DNA of 57,543 nt. Origin: an uncultured Veillonellaceae bacterium (GTDB lineage: Bacteria > Bacillota > Negativicutes > Selenomonadales > Selenomonadaceae). Location: positions 1 through 57,543 of the forward strand of contig CACZZN010000014.1 of the NCBI GenBank assembly GCA_902785705.1, given 5' to 3'. The notes under the pieces were generated by a model that saw only the letters and a list, made by a program, of their open reading frames with translations, searched no databases and had not been told where the DNA came from. The stretch's first letter is position 1. Every line of letters begins with the position of its first letter. The position numbers and the translations under genes are program-made. Below are positions 26,191 through 35,309 of this stretch, piece by piece.

Positions 26191-26305
26191 TTGACATCCT
26201 TCTACGGATTATGGTACGCTATGGAAGTATCTGGGCGGTCCGCTGAGTGAGCCATGTGTCGGAAGATGCTCGCCATGAACGTCTGAGTAAGGAGGATGTA
26301 TAAAA
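26191..26305 (+). promoter_or_regulatory. rplS promoter and 5' leader
   Basis: TTGACA (26191-26196) with a weak -10 TACGCT (26215-26220, 18-bp spacer). An untranslated leader of about 80 bases contains GGCGGTCCGCTGAGTGAGC and ends in AAGGAGG. In Firmicutes the L19 gene often has an autoregulatory leader RNA. This leader sits in the right place, but I could not confirm the consensus by eye. Confidence 0.5.
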
Positions 26306-26647
26306 ATGAACATTATCGAGGCATTGGAGAAGGAACAGCTCCGTTCGGACATTCCCGCGTTTGGTCCTGGCGACACGCTGCGTGTGCATGCGAAGATCGT
26401 CGAGGGTACGCGCGAGCGTATCCAGGTGTTCGAGGGCGTTGTGATCGGCCGTCAGGGTACTGGCGTGCGTGAGATGTTTACGGTTCGCCGTATTTCCTAT
26501 GGTATCGGCGTGGAGCGCACGTTCCCGGTTCATTCCCCGCGTATCGACAAGATCGAGGTTGTCCGCAGGGGTGTTGTGCGTCGGGCGAAGCTCTACTATC
26601 TGCGCAAACTTACGGGCAAAGCGGCTCGTATCAAAGAGAAGCGCTGA
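26306..26647 (+). CDS. rplS: 50S ribosomal protein L19
   Basis: A 113-residue ribosomal protein of standard length. Family hallmarks are [58 protein letters not shown] and the C-terminal [25 protein letters not shown]. It sits at the 30S-50S interface. The start ATG 26306 follows AAGGAGG by 9 bases. A perfect terminator separates it from lepB. The usual neighbours rimM and trmD are not upstream. Confidence 0.97.
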   Translation: MNIIEALEKEQLRSDIPAFGPGDTLRVHAKIVEGTRERIQVFEGVVIGRQGTGVREMFTVRRISYGIGVERTFPVHSPRIDKIEVVRRGVVRRAKLYYLRKLTGKAARIKEKR

Positions 26648-26660
26648 TTTCGTGTTCGTC

Positions 26661-26687
26661 AGGGACTGCAGAAGCAGTCCCTGTTTT
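26661..26687 (+). terminator. rplS terminator
   Basis: A perfect stem, AGGGACTGC/GCAGTCCCT, with loop AGAA, followed by GTTTT. Confidence 0.85.
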
Positions 26688-26711
26688 GCTATGAGTGCGA
26701 GGAGGGGCAAG

Positions 26712-27233
26712 ATGAGTTCTTTGGGAGAGGAAGCGCGTGACTGGGTCGTTTCTATCGTAGTGGCGGTTGTGCTGGCTTTTTTGATTCGTACCTTTATTGT
26801 GGAGCTTTACATCGTGGATGGCCCGTCCATGCGTCCGACGCTGGAGAGCCATGAGCGTCTGGTGGTCAACAAGTTCCTCTATCGGTTCCGTCCGCCGGAG
26901 CGCGGCGAGATCCTGGTGTTCCGCTATCCGCGGGATCCGAGCAGGGATTTCATCAAACGCGTGATTGCCGTGCCGGGAGATACGATTGAGATCCGGGATA
27001 CCCACGTGTATGTGAACGATCAGATGATCAACGAGCCGTATATTTTGAATCCGACACGCACGGAGTATCCGAAGGCGACAGTGCCGGAAGGGACGATCTT
27101 CGTGATGGGAGACAATCGCGGCAATTCAGAGGACAGCCGGTTTGTGGATGTGGGATTTGTGCCTTTTGAGCTGATCAAGGGAAAGGCCATGGTTGTGTTC
27201 TGGCCGTTGGATAAATTTATGTCGCTGCCATGA
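26712..27233 (+). CDS. lepB: Signal peptidase I
   Basis: A 173-residue membrane-anchored protease that removes signal peptides from secreted proteins. One N-terminal transmembrane helix (about 14-33, VVSIVVAVVLAFLIRTF) precedes the catalytic serine in GPSMRPTL (about Ser38) and the general-base lysine in DFIKRVIAVPGD (about Lys81). The GDNRGNSEDSR box is near residue 139. The start ATG 26712 is preceded by GAGGAGGGG; an upstream in-frame extension reads through rplS and is spurious. It follows the rplS terminator and is followed by copy 2 of the structured repeat. Confidence 0.95.
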   Translation: MSSLGEEARDWVVSIVVAVVLAFLIRTFIVELYIVDGPSMRPTLESHERLVVNKFLYRFRPPERGEILVFRYPRDPSRDFIKRVIAVPGDTIEIRDTHVYVNDQMINEPYILNPTRTEYPKATVPEGTIFVMGDNRGNSEDSRFVDVGFVPFELIKGKAMVVFWPLDKFMSLP

Positions 27234-27268
27234 GTTGCTTGCAACGGAAAGGGAAATATTGTATATTT

Positions 27269-27432
27269 AAGGAAACGCTGATTAAATGAAGTCGTCCAGA
27301 TTGGCGTAGACTGCATGTTCCTCCCAAGGAGACAAACCGCAGTCATAGTGGTGCTATGTCGAGGATTTGTCGACACAGGGAGAACATGCAAGATGCGTCA
27401 AGATGGACGGCTGAATTAATCAGTGTTTCCTT
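27269..27432. repeat. MITE-like structured repeat, copy 2
   Basis: A 164-bp element with 17-bp terminal inverted repeats, AAGGAAACGCTGATTAA and TTAATCAGTGTTTCCTT (one mismatch). It has the same interior as copy 1; its outer stem is GCATGT/ACATGC where copy 1 has GCTTGT/ACAAGC, a paired change that keeps the fold. It occupies nearly all of the lepB-alaS gap and ends about 26 bases before the alaS start, so it must be in, or next to, the alaS leader. Confidence 0.8.
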
Positions 27433-27458
27433 AGGTCTATACCTGAAGTTGGGGGTTG

Positions 27459-30092
27459 ATGAGTTTGAAATATATGAGTGGAAATGAGCTGCGGGAGGCT
27501 TATCTGCAGTTCTTTGCGGAGAAGAAGGGGCATCTGCGGCTGCCGAGCGCATCGCTGATTCCTGAGAACGATCCTACGCTTTTGATGATCGGCGCGGGCA
27601 TGGCGCCTTTCAAGCCGTTTTTTACGGGGAAGATGAAGCCGCCCCGCACGAGGATCACGACGTGCCAGCGTTGCGTGCGCACGGGGGATATCGAGAATGT
27701 GGGACGCACGGCGCGCCATCAGACCTACTTCGAGATGCTGGGCAATTTCTCCTTTGGAGATTATTTCAAGGCGGAAGCGATTCCCTGGGCTTGGGAATTC
27801 TTGACGGAGGTCGTGGAACTGCCAAAGGAGAAGCTCTGGGTCACCATCTATCCGAAGGATGACGAGGCAGAGAAAATCTGGCTGGAGCAGCCGGGATTCC
27901 CCAAGGATCATATCGTGCGCATGGAGGACAATTTCTGGGAAATCGGGCCGGGACCCTGCGGGCCGGATTCGGAGATCTACATCGATCTGGGAGAAGAGCG
28001 CGGCTGCGGCCTTCCGACCTGCGGCGTGGGATGCGACTGCGACCGCTATCTGGAAATCTGGAATCTGGTGTTCACCCAGTATGACAGGACAGAGGACGGG
28101 CAGTACAATCCGCTGGTGAACAAGAACATCGACACAGGCTGCGGTCTGGAGCGTCTGGCATCCGTGCTGCAGAACAAGAAGTCCAATTTCGAGACGGATC
28201 TGCTTTTCCCGATCATCGAGTACGCTTCCAAGGTATCGGGGGTGGCATACGGCAAGGACGAGCAGAAGGATGTTTCGCTGAAGGTGATCGCGGATCATGC
28301 GCGCAGCATGGCCATCATGATCATGGATGGTATTCTGCCGTCCAATGAGGGACGCGGCTATGTGCTGCGCCGCATTTTGCGCCGCGCGATTCGTCATGGC
28401 CGCATGCTGGGCATCAAGGGAAAGTTCCTGGAGGGCGCGGTGGACGCGGTCGTGAAGATTCATGAGGGCGTTGCGGACTTCGAGGAGCTGGTGAACAAAC
28501 AGGACTATATCAAGAAAGTCATCAGCTTGGAAGAGGATCGCTTTGCGGCAACACTGGCGCAGGGTATGGAGCTTCTTGGCGGGCATATCGAGGAATTGAA
28601 GGCTGCGGGCAAGCAGGAACTGGAGGGCGCCATCGGCTTCCGGCTCTATGATACCTATGGCTTCCCTTGGGAGCTGACGGACGAGATCCTGCAGGAGCAG
28701 GGAATGACGCTCGACAAAGAAGGCTTCGACCGGGCGATGGCGGAGCAGCGGGAGCGCGCCCGTGCGGCTCGTGCCGAGAACCAGCGCGTGGCCGTGCCGG
28801 ATCTCAGCAGCATCGATACCAGCAAGCTGGCGGTGGATCCCGAGGCGAAGGAAGCGAAGGTGGTCGCCATCTGGAAGGACGGCCGTTTGGTCGAGGAATT
28901 GCAGGACGGCGAAGAAGCAGGCATCATTCTGGACAGGACACCGTTCTATGCGGAGGGCGGTGGACAGGTCGGCGATGCGGGCATCCTCACCAGCGAATTC
29001 GGGCGCATCCAAGCGGTGAATGCGAAGAAGCTGCCGGATGGCACGGTATACCATATCTCCTATGTGGAGGAAGGTATGCTGAAGCTCGGTGATACGGTAA
29101 AAATTGCGGTGGATCTGGACAAGAAAATGTCCTCTGCGCGCAATCACACGGCAACCCATTTGCTGCAGGCGGCGCTCAAAAAGGTGGTAGGTGAGCAGGT
29201 CAATCAGGCAGGCTCTCTGGTGACGCCGGATCGCTTGCGCTTTGACTTCTCAAATTTCGAGCCGGTGTCAGAGCAGCAGCTTGCCGATGTGCAGGAGCTT
29301 GTGAACGAGCAGATCCTGAAGGGCACGGATGTGGAGATTTCCCACATGCCCTTGGATGAGGCGAAGAAACTTGGCGCTATGGCGCTCTTTGGCGAGAAAT
29401 ACGGCGATGTAGTGCGCGTAGTCCAGGTGCCGGGATTCAGCATGGAACTCTGCGGCGGTTCCCATGTGCGGAATGTAGGACAAATTGGCATTTTCAAAAT
29501 CGTGAGCGAGACGGGTGTTGCGGCCGGGGTGCGCCGTATTGAGGCGATCACGGGACGTGCGGCGATGGAATATGCAAGAGAGCAGCAGCATATTTTGCAG
29601 AAGGCGTCCGCGCTGCTCAAGACCCGTGCGGAGGATCTTCCCACGCAGTTGGAAAAGCTGCTGGCATCCCAGAAGGAGATGCAGAAGCAGCTGGATGAAG
29701 TACACGAAATGCAGGAAAAGGCAGATGCACAGAAGCTTCTGATGGCAGTACAGGAAGTCGGTGATTTGCAGGTCGTTGTCGGACGTGCGAATGCGACGGG
29801 CATGGAAGAGCTTCGCAATATCGCAGATGTCGTATGCGGCAATCTCAAGTCAGGCGTGGTCGTTCTTGCGGCGCCGCAGGGGACGGATAAAGTGAGCCTT
29901 GTGGTGAAGGCGGACAAGGGTGCGGTTGCGAAGGGCATCCATGCAGGAAAAATCATCAAGGAAGTCGCAGCAATGGTGGGAGGCGGCGGTGGCGGCCGTC
30001 CCGATATGGCGCAGGCCGGCGGCAAGCAGCCGGAGAATCTCCCGAAGGCTTTTGAGAAGGCGAATGAGATGATCCGTGCGCAGGTGAAATAA
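27459..30092 (+). CDS. alaS: Alanine-tRNA ligase
   Basis: An 877-residue class II synthetase that charges tRNA-Ala. Landmarks are N-terminal FFAEKKGHLRLPSASLIP, TTCQRCVRTGDIENVGRT, the aminoacylation-core motif RAIRHGRMLGI, the editing-domain HNHTATHLL (near residue 561) with CGGSH (near 664), and the C-Ala domain ending in a glycine run followed by RPDMAQAGGK. The start is uncertain: TTG 27456, ATG 27459 and ATG 27474 are all in frame; GGGGG just upstream favours 27459. The leader is occupied by a structured repeat, and I see no T-box. A clean terminator follows. Confidence 0.97.
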   Translation: MSLKYMSGNELREAYLQFFAEKKGHLRLPSASLIPENDPTLLMIGAGMAPFKPFFTGKMKPPRTRITTCQRCVRTGDIENVGRTARHQTYFEMLGNFSFGDYFKAEAIPWAWEFLTEVVELPKEKLWVTIYPKDDEAEKIWLEQPGFPKDHIVRMEDNFWEIGPGPCGPDSEIYIDLGEERGCGLPTCGVGCDCDRYLEIWNLVFTQYDRTEDGQYNPLVNKNIDTGCGLERLASVLQNKKSNFETDLLFPIIEYASKVSGVAYGKDEQKDVSLKVIADHARSMAIMIMDGILPSNEGRGYVLRRILRRAIRHGRMLGIKGKFLEGAVDAVVKIHEGVADFEELVNKQDYIKKVISLEEDRFAATLAQGMELLGGHIEELKAAGKQELEGAIGFRLYDTYGFPWELTDEILQEQGMTLDKEGFDRAMAEQRERARAARAENQRVAVPDLSSIDTSKLAVDPEAKEAKVVAIWKDGRLVEELQDGEEAGIILDRTPFYAEGGGQVGDAGILTSEFGRIQAVNAKKLPDGTVYHISYVEEGMLKLGDTVKIAVDLDKKMSSARNHTATHLLQAALKKVVGEQVNQAGSLVTPDRLRFDFSNFEPVSEQQLADVQELVNEQILKGTDVEISHMPLDEAKKLGAMALFGEKYGDVVRVVQVPGFSMELCGGSHVRNVGQIGIFKIVSETGVAAGVRRIEAITGRAAMEYAREQQHILQKASALLKTRAEDLPTQLEKLLASQKEMQKQLDEVHEMQEKADAQKLLMAVQEVGDLQVVVGRANATGMEELRNIADVVCGNLKSGVVVLAAPQGTDKVSLVVKADKGAVAKGIHAGKIIKEVAAMVGGGGGGRPDMAQAGGKQPENLPKAFEKANEMIRAQVK

Positions 30093-30111
30093 ATCGGGGA
30101 AGTGGAGAATG

Positions 30112-30145
30112 GAAGAAGCCTTCTTGCGAGGGCTTCTTCTTTTTT
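30112..30145 (+). terminator. alaS terminator
   Basis: A perfect stem, GAAGAAGCC/GGCTTCTTC, with a 10-base loop, followed by six T. Confidence 0.9.
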
Positions 30146-30161
30146 GGAAGGAGGGTATTTT

Positions 30162-31205
30162 TTGGAAGTTGACGTTACCGAGAAATTCAAATATCTCGTG
30201 AAATACGGGTTGGTCAGTGTTTTAGCGCTGGCGGCGCTGGCGGCAGGCGGTCTGTGGTATTACCAGAATCAGCAGACCACCCTCCGCATTTATGATGCCC
30301 GGGTCAACAGCACGATGGTGGGGGTGAAGGCGCTGGCTGGCGGAAAGCTGGGAGAGCTTGCCGTTTCGGATGGTGAGCATGTGGAGGCAGGACAGCTGAT
30401 TGCGCGCGTTGAGGTCAGTGTGACAGAGGAGCAGATCAGGCAGCTGGAGCAGACCGTGGAGCTTGCGAAGCAGAATCTGGCGCAGGTCCGGCAGGGACAA
30501 ACGGTCACGGTGCCGGTACCCGGCGGGAGTTTCGCCGCAAGCGCAGCCGCGCAGGCAGATGTGGCGCGTGCACAGGAGCGCATGAATCGGATGCAGGAAC
30601 TGTTTGAGATGGGCGCCGTCAGCGCCAATGCACGCGATGCAGCTGCGGCGGATTATCAGGCGGCTGTCGCTGCTGCGTCCAGTTACTCTGCGCCGAGCGT
30701 TTCCTATCAGACCATGACGCAGCCCAGCGCGCCGGAAGTGATCCAGAGCGCAGAGCTTTCCGTGCGTCAGGCAGAGGCGGCATTGGAAAATGCGAAGAAG
30801 GATGCAATGGCCACGGAAATCATGGCGCCGGTGGCGGGAACGGTCTATCTTGCCGACGTGCAGGAGGGCAGCGAGATACGTCCGGGGCAGGTCATCGTGA
30901 ATATCGGAGACGGGGACAATATCTGGCTCGAGGCGCGTGTGACGAAGGAACAGCTTGCCAAGCTGCATCTGGGACAATTCGTTTCCTACGATCTGGAGGG
31001 GCATGAACTGCAAGGCACCTTGATCGAGATTGACGAGAAATCGGAAGGCCATGGGGAAACAGCTGCCGGTGCAACGGAGGGAAGCGCTCCGCAGCAGGAA
31101 GAGGACGATGGGAAAACCCGTGTCAAGATATCGCTTCCGTCCAATGCGTCCTTTGATTACAAGCCCGGCATGAAGGCCACGGTGCGCGTCAAGCAGGATG
31201 TATAG
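30162..31205 (+). CDS. HlyD-type membrane-fusion (periplasmic adaptor) protein
   Basis: About 347 residues from a TTG start at 30162 that has AAGGAGG 7 bases upstream. One N-terminal transmembrane helix (about 14-32, LVSVLALAALAAGGLWYY) is followed by a biotinyl-lipoyl-like half (GVKALAGGKLGELAVSDGEHVEAGQLIARV), a long coiled coil (about 75-190), the second lipoyl half (IMAPVAGTVYLADVQEGSEI) and a beta-barrel domain (WLEARVTKEQLAKLHLGQ). Such adaptors link an inner-membrane pump to an outer-membrane channel, which suits a diderm Negativicutes. No pump or TolC-like gene is adjacent, so its partner lies elsewhere or it works alone. The C-terminal insert rich in Glu and Gly is unusual. Confidence 0.8.
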   Translation: MEVDVTEKFKYLVKYGLVSVLALAALAAGGLWYYQNQQTTLRIYDARVNSTMVGVKALAGGKLGELAVSDGEHVEAGQLIARVEVSVTEEQIRQLEQTVELAKQNLAQVRQGQTVTVPVPGGSFAASAAAQADVARAQERMNRMQELFEMGAVSANARDAAAADYQAAVAAASSYSAPSVSYQTMTQPSAPEVIQSAELSVRQAEAALENAKKDAMATEIMAPVAGTVYLADVQEGSEIRPGQVIVNIGDGDNIWLEARVTKEQLAKLHLGQFVSYDLEGHELQGTLIEIDEKSEGHGETAAGATEGSAPQQEEDDGKTRVKISLPSNASFDYKPGMKATVRVKQDV

Positions 31206-31272
31206 CCTGTAGGCCATCGAAGCAACAGCAAATTTTTTTTGGAAGAGAACTGTGATACGGAGGGATGATACC

Positions 31273-31860
31273 ATGTCCATACTTAGTGAGATACTGTCTG
31301 CCAACGAGTCGTTCTGTGCTGCCCCGCCCATGGACTACACACAGGAAGACCACAGCCGCAGCAAGCTGCCCCAAAAGCAGGTGGCCATCATTACCTGCAT
31401 GGATACCAGACTGGTGAATTTCTTGGAACCGGCGCTTGGACTGTCGAGGGGGGATGCTAAAGTCATCAAGACGGCAGGAAATTCTGTCACGGGAGTGTTT
31501 GACGGCACAATCCGCAGTCTGATGGTGTGCATCTATGAGCTGGGCGTGAAGGAAGTATTGGTCATAGGCCACCATGAGTGCGGCATGGCCATGACTACGT
31601 CCCAAAGCCTCACAAGCGCCATGCTGTCTCGTGGCGTACCCAAAGAAGCGATACACATGATCGCCAAAGAGTTGCGGGAATGGGCAGACGAGTTTCACCA
31701 CCCCGAGCAAAATGTCATCGATACGGTGGAAGCCATCCGTCTCAATCCCCTGATTCCGCAGGATGTACCCATCCACGGCATGATTTTCCATCCCCGCACG
31801 GGCAAACTGGATGTGATTGAAGACGGATACGAGTATGCGGGGAGCACTGAACTGCCATGA
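31273..31860 (+). CDS. Beta-class carbonic anhydrase
   Basis: A 195-residue zinc enzyme interconverting CO2 and bicarbonate. Zinc ligands are Cys42 in ITCMDTR (with Asp44 and Arg46 as the conserved dyad), His100 and Cys103 in IGHHECGM. The spacing is that of the small beta-CA family common in Firmicutes. The start ATG 31273 has GGAGGG upstream; a GTG at 31252 is less likely. Its stop overlaps the start of the ferredoxin gene by 4 bases (ATGA), so the two are coupled. Confidence 0.9.
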   Translation: MSILSEILSANESFCAAPPMDYTQEDHSRSKLPQKQVAIITCMDTRLVNFLEPALGLSRGDAKVIKTAGNSVTGVFDGTIRSLMVCIYELGVKEVLVIGHHECGMAMTTSQSLTSAMLSRGVPKEAIHMIAKELREWADEFHHPEQNVIDTVEAIRLNPLIPQDVPIHGMIFHPRTGKLDVIEDGYEYAGSTELP

Positions 31861-32648
31861 ACACTGTCATCTACTATTACTCGGCAACGGGGAATTCCCT
31901 CTATGCGGCGCGATTTATCGAGGAGCGATTGCCGGATGCGGAACTTCGCTCTATCCCGGAGGAAATGGCGGCAGAAAGGCTTGAGGTACAGGCTGACCGC
32001 ATCGGCTTTGTATTTCCGCTTCACTATCTTTCCTTGCCGCTGCAAGTGGAAGAGTTTATCGAGCGGCTGTCACTGAAAGAGTCTCCCTATATCTTTGCCG
32101 TTGCCACTTGCGGTGTTCCGTATTGGGGCAGACCGTTTCTTGATATGGATGAAATCCTTGCCCGGAAGGGGCGGCATCTTCACGGAATGTGGTTTCTGCG
32201 TTTGGTATCGAACTATTTGCCGCTTCGAGATACGGCGGCAGAATGGCGTATCAACATACGGGCATGGTTTGCATATCGTAAACTGCAGAATATTGTCAGG
32301 TCGATCGAAAACAAAGAGCATCACGCTACTTGGCAGCTTTTGCGGGATATGTGCCGTCGTTACCACGAGGAATGGCGTGACAGACAAAGAAGTATCGACG
32401 AGAATTTTTCCTGCGACACCGAAAAATGCACTTCCTGCGGGCTGTGTGAACGAATCTGCCCAACGAGGAATATCGTGCGTCCCGAAGGGCATCCCGTTTG
32501 GCAGCATCGATGCGTGGAGTGTTTGGGCTGCCTTCATTGTTGTCCGGCAGAGGCTATTGACTACGGCGGCGTGACCAAGGGACGCAGACGTTATCGTCAT
32601 AAGGAGATAAAGGTAGCGGATTTACTCCATGATTTCAGCAATGCCTGA
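31857..32648 (+). CDS. EFR1-family ferredoxin with flavodoxin-like domain
   Basis: A 263-residue protein with an N-terminal flavodoxin-like domain (YYYSATGNSLYAARFIEERL binding FMN phosphate) and two [4Fe-4S] cluster motifs, C-x2-C-x2-C-x3-CP, near residues 191-202 and 218-230. This is the EFR1 (4Fe-4S single-cluster-like, flavodoxin-fused) architecture of anaerobic Firmicutes; the electron partner is unknown. It is translationally coupled to the carbonic anhydrase upstream. The C-terminus is basic. Confidence 0.85.
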   Translation: MNTVIYYYSATGNSLYAARFIEERLPDAELRSIPEEMAAERLEVQADRIGFVFPLHYLSLPLQVEEFIERLSLKESPYIFAVATCGVPYWGRPFLDMDEILARKGRHLHGMWFLRLVSNYLPLRDTAAEWRINIRAWFAYRKLQNIVRSIENKEHHATWQLLRDMCRRYHEEWRDRQRSIDENFSCDTEKCTSCGLCERICPTRNIVRPEGHPVWQHRCVECLGCLHCCPAEAIDYGGVTKGRRRYRHKEIKVADLLHDFSNA

Positions 32649-32773
32649 GGAATTTATTTTTCGACAGTTCCATAGCCCTTCAAGCGAAAAAAGAACCGCA
32701 AGCACTGTTGGTGCCACTATATGATTGAAGCTGCAGGCGGCTTTTCTTATGCCTTGAAGAACAGGATGAAAGA

Positions 32774-33553
32774 TTATTTCCCCATATATTGAAAATATGT
32801 CTCGCGCATTTCATCCCGGGTCTTCGAGGCCGGCCATAGGTCTCCGAGAGCCCCTTTTCGCATGGCTGCCGCGAGGTGGGCGAAAAGCGTGGGATTGTCT
32901 TTGCCGAGCTTTGCAATCAGTTCCTTGACGGTCTGACGGTTGGTTGTGCCGTCAATCGGACAGGGCGAGCGTACAGGTCGGAAGTCATGTGCCCGGACTG
33001 TCTCGATGATTTCTTGTTCGCGGAAATAGACAAGGGGACGGATGACCGTCAGATCCATACGGTCGAGGTAGGTTTTTGGTGTGAAAGTCGTGAGCTGCCC
33101 GGAATAGAGCAGGCTCATAAAGAAGGTCTCCACGGCATCGTCCAGATGGTGCGCATAGGCGATTTTGTTCATGCCGTGCCGTTTCGCATAGTGGTTGATG
33201 GCGCCGCGGCGGAAGTAGGAGCAGGTGAAGCAGGCCTTCTTTCCGCTTTGGCTTCGGATCGCCCCTGCGATATCGACTTCGTGCGATGCAAAGGGAATAT
33301 GGAGGCTGCGGCAAAAATCCGCAACGTGCTCGATAGCGAATTCCTTGGAAAACATGGGGTCGATCGTGAGTGCGGACAGTTGGAACTGTTTTTTCAGACG
33401 CTCGCGCAGAACGGCAAGCGCATAGGCAAGAAACATGCTGTCCTTGCCGCCTGACATGCCGATCAGGATGTGGTCGCCATCGGCAATGAGGTCGAATTCG
33501 ACCACCGCGCGCATGAGCTTGCTGAAATGGGACTGGGGTAGACGGATCTTCAT
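32774..33553 (-). CDS. ttcA: TtcA-like tRNA 2-thiolation protein
   Basis: A 259-residue PP-loop ATPase. The ATP-binding motif SGGKDS is at residues 34-39, an iron-sulfur-type CxxC is at Cys108/Cys111 (ACFTCSYFRRG), and a third cysteine is in RSPCPIDG, as in TtcA. AYAHHLDDAVETFFMSL is the conserved adenylation segment. TtcA introduces 2-thiocytidine at position 32 of some tRNAs. The gene is monocistronic and converges on the ferredoxin gene. The substrate could differ, because this family has several subgroups. Confidence 0.8.
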   Translation of the reverse strand: MKIRLPQSHFSKLMRAVVEFDLIADGDHILIGMSGGKDSMFLAYALAVLRERLKKQFQLSALTIDPMFSKEFAIEHVADFCRSLHIPFASHEVDIAGAIRSQSGKKACFTCSYFRRGAINHYAKRHGMNKIAYAHHLDDAVETFFMSLLYSGQLTTFTPKTYLDRMDLTVIRPLVYFREQEIIETVRAHDFRPVRSPCPIDGTTNRQTVKELIAKLGKDNPTLFAHLAAAMRKGALGDLWPASKTRDEMRETYFQYMGK

Positions 33554-33883
33554 GGAAACACTCCTCGCTATGTGATATTCCTATTGTAGCATATTTGATG
33601 ACACATGGATGGCAGGCATAAAAACCTTTTTATGGTTTTCTTTGATTTTGGACAAAAGGGGCAGGAGTTTCCCGAATTGTGCAGAATAATTCAAAACAGG
33701 GAATTGTTGTCGCTGAAAGTCTTTGTGGCTTTCACTACGAAATCTTAGCGAGCACAAACCGCGACGCTCTGCGAAGCAGAGCCGGCCCTTTCGGGAAGGC
33801 GGAGTGGGAGCTTAGCTTTCGTGTAAGGGCGAAGTGCGGAACACCGTTTCGCACGAAGTTTGGAAAGGAAAGGAAGAGTTTTT
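33554..33883. other. Intergenic region between ttcA and dcu, hairpin-rich
   Basis: No gene is seen in these 330 bases. They must hold the divergent promoters of ttcA and the dicarboxylate carrier. A strong hairpin, GCTCTGC-GAA-GCAGAGC (33766-33782), is followed by CCCTTTCGGG and other small palindromes. This GC-rich section (about 33750-33850) looks like another dispersed palindromic repeat, but there is no second copy in the window. I see no clear -10/-35 pair. Confidence 0.45.
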
Positions 33884-35248
33884 ATGGAAATGCTTATTGG
33901 GTTTATCGTGTTGCTTGCCTGCTTGGTGGTGGGCGTGCGGCATGGCGGCATTGGTCTTGCCGTAATCAGTGGCATCGGTCTTGTCATCTTTACCTTTGTT
34001 TTTGGTTACAAACCGGGCAAGCCCCCTGTGGACGTCATGCTGATCATTATGGCGGTGGTCACTTGTGCAGGTTTCCTTCAGACCTCCGGAGGACTCACGG
34101 TTATGCTGAAGTATGCTGAAAAGCTGTTGCGGAGCAATCCGAAGCATGTCACGATTCTTGCACCCCTCACGACATGGTTTCTCACCATACTGTGCGGCAC
34201 CGGACACGCTGTCTATACTCTTTTCCCGATTATCTACGACGTGGCAATCAAGCAGGGCATCCGGCCTGAGCGCCCCATGGCTGTTGCCTCCGTGGCATCC
34301 CAGATGGGGATATGCGCTTCTCCGGCTTCGGTGGCTGTAGTTTCGATTGTGGCTTTCCTTGCGGCTGCGGGCAGTGAGTACTCCCTGCTCCAAGTGCTCA
34401 TGGTTTCCATTCCCGCTACGGGACTGGGCGTGTTCTTTGCTGCTCTTTGGAGTTACCGCCGGGGCAAGGACCTTGAGAAAGACGAGCGGTTCCAGGAGTT
34501 CATCAAGGATCCCGAGAACAAGGCCTATGTTTACGGCGACACCGAAAGCCTTTTGGATAAGGAACTTCCCAAGGAATATTACCGGGCAATGTACATTTTT
34601 TTGGCGGGTATTGTGGTGATCGCTATTCTCGGCAATGCTTCCTCCATATTCAAGCTCACGGGAATACAGCTTTTGCCTCAGTTCCCTGACGCAAAGGGCG
34701 CTATGAAGGCAATTTCCATGGTTCAGGTCATTCAGATGGTCATGCTCTTCGTGGGTGCCACCATACTTATGGCGTGCCATGTGAAGGCCAAGGATGTAGG
34801 CAACAGCCAGGTTTTCCGTTCCGGTGTCGTGGCGTTGGTTTCTGTCTATGGCGTCGCATGGATGGCAGATACCTTTTTTGCGCATCATATGGGTTTCTTG
34901 AAGGAATTTTTGGGCAATGCGGTGCAGAGCTATCCGTGGGCTTATGCAGTGCTGGCTTTCCTTACATCCAAGCTGGTGAATTCCCAGGGCGCAGCCATTG
35001 CGATTGTCGTTCCGATGGCCTTGAACGTGGGCATGGATCCCATCCTTGTCCTGTCCTTCATCTCGGCATGCTACGGTTACTTCTTCCTGCCGACGTACCC
35101 CTCCGACCTTGCCTGCATCGGGTTTGACCGTTCCGGTACGACGCGCATCGGCAAGTACATTTTGAACCACAGCTTCATGATTCCCGGTCTGATCGGTGTC
35201 AGCTCGGGTTGCGTTGTGGGATATATCGTGGCGCATGCGATTCTTTGA
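33884..35248 (+). CDS. Anaerobic C4-dicarboxylate transporter (DcuA/DcuB family)
   Basis: A 454-residue integral membrane protein with about 11 hydrophobic helices. Family signatures are VRHGGIGLAVISGIGLVIFT, PPVDVMLIIMAVVTCAGFLQ, LAPLTTWFLTILCGTGHAVY, the ASQMGICASPASVA motif and GYFFLPTYPSDLA. Dcu carriers exchange fumarate or malate for succinate during fumarate respiration, a central process in Selenomonas-like anaerobes. The start ATG 33884 has AAGGAAAGGAAG upstream. A LysR-type regulator converges on it from the other side of a shared terminator and may control it, although LysR regulators more often act on divergent genes. Confidence 0.9.
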   Translation: MEMLIGFIVLLACLVVGVRHGGIGLAVISGIGLVIFTFVFGYKPGKPPVDVMLIIMAVVTCAGFLQTSGGLTVMLKYAEKLLRSNPKHVTILAPLTTWFLTILCGTGHAVYTLFPIIYDVAIKQGIRPERPMAVASVASQMGICASPASVAVVSIVAFLAAAGSEYSLLQVLMVSIPATGLGVFFAALWSYRRGKDLEKDERFQEFIKDPENKAYVYGDTESLLDKELPKEYYRAMYIFLAGIVVIAILGNASSIFKLTGIQLLPQFPDAKGAMKAISMVQVIQMVMLFVGATILMACHVKAKDVGNSQVFRSGVVALVSVYGVAWMADTFFAHHMGFLKEFLGNAVQSYPWAYAVLAFLTSKLVNSQGAAIAIVVPMALNVGMDPILVLSFISACYGYFFLPTYPSDLACIGFDRSGTTRIGKYILNHSFMIPGLIGVSSGCVVGYIVAHAIL

Positions 35249-35274
35249 TACTCGGTTTTATTCATGAAAGCAAT

Positions 35275-35305
35275 AAAGAGCAGTCCGGACGGGCTGCTCT
35301 TTTTC
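35275..35305. terminator. Bidirectional terminator between dcu and lysR
   Basis: Stem AAAGAGCAG/CTGCTCTTT with a 10-base loop, A-rich on the left and T-rich on the right, placed between two converging genes. Confidence 0.85.
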
Positions 35306-35309
35306 GCTT

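Noticed and set aside
27269..27458. T-box riboswitch upstream of alaS
   Set aside because: The leader is occupied by the MITE-like repeat. No T-box sequence, specifier loop or antiterminator/terminator pair was seen.
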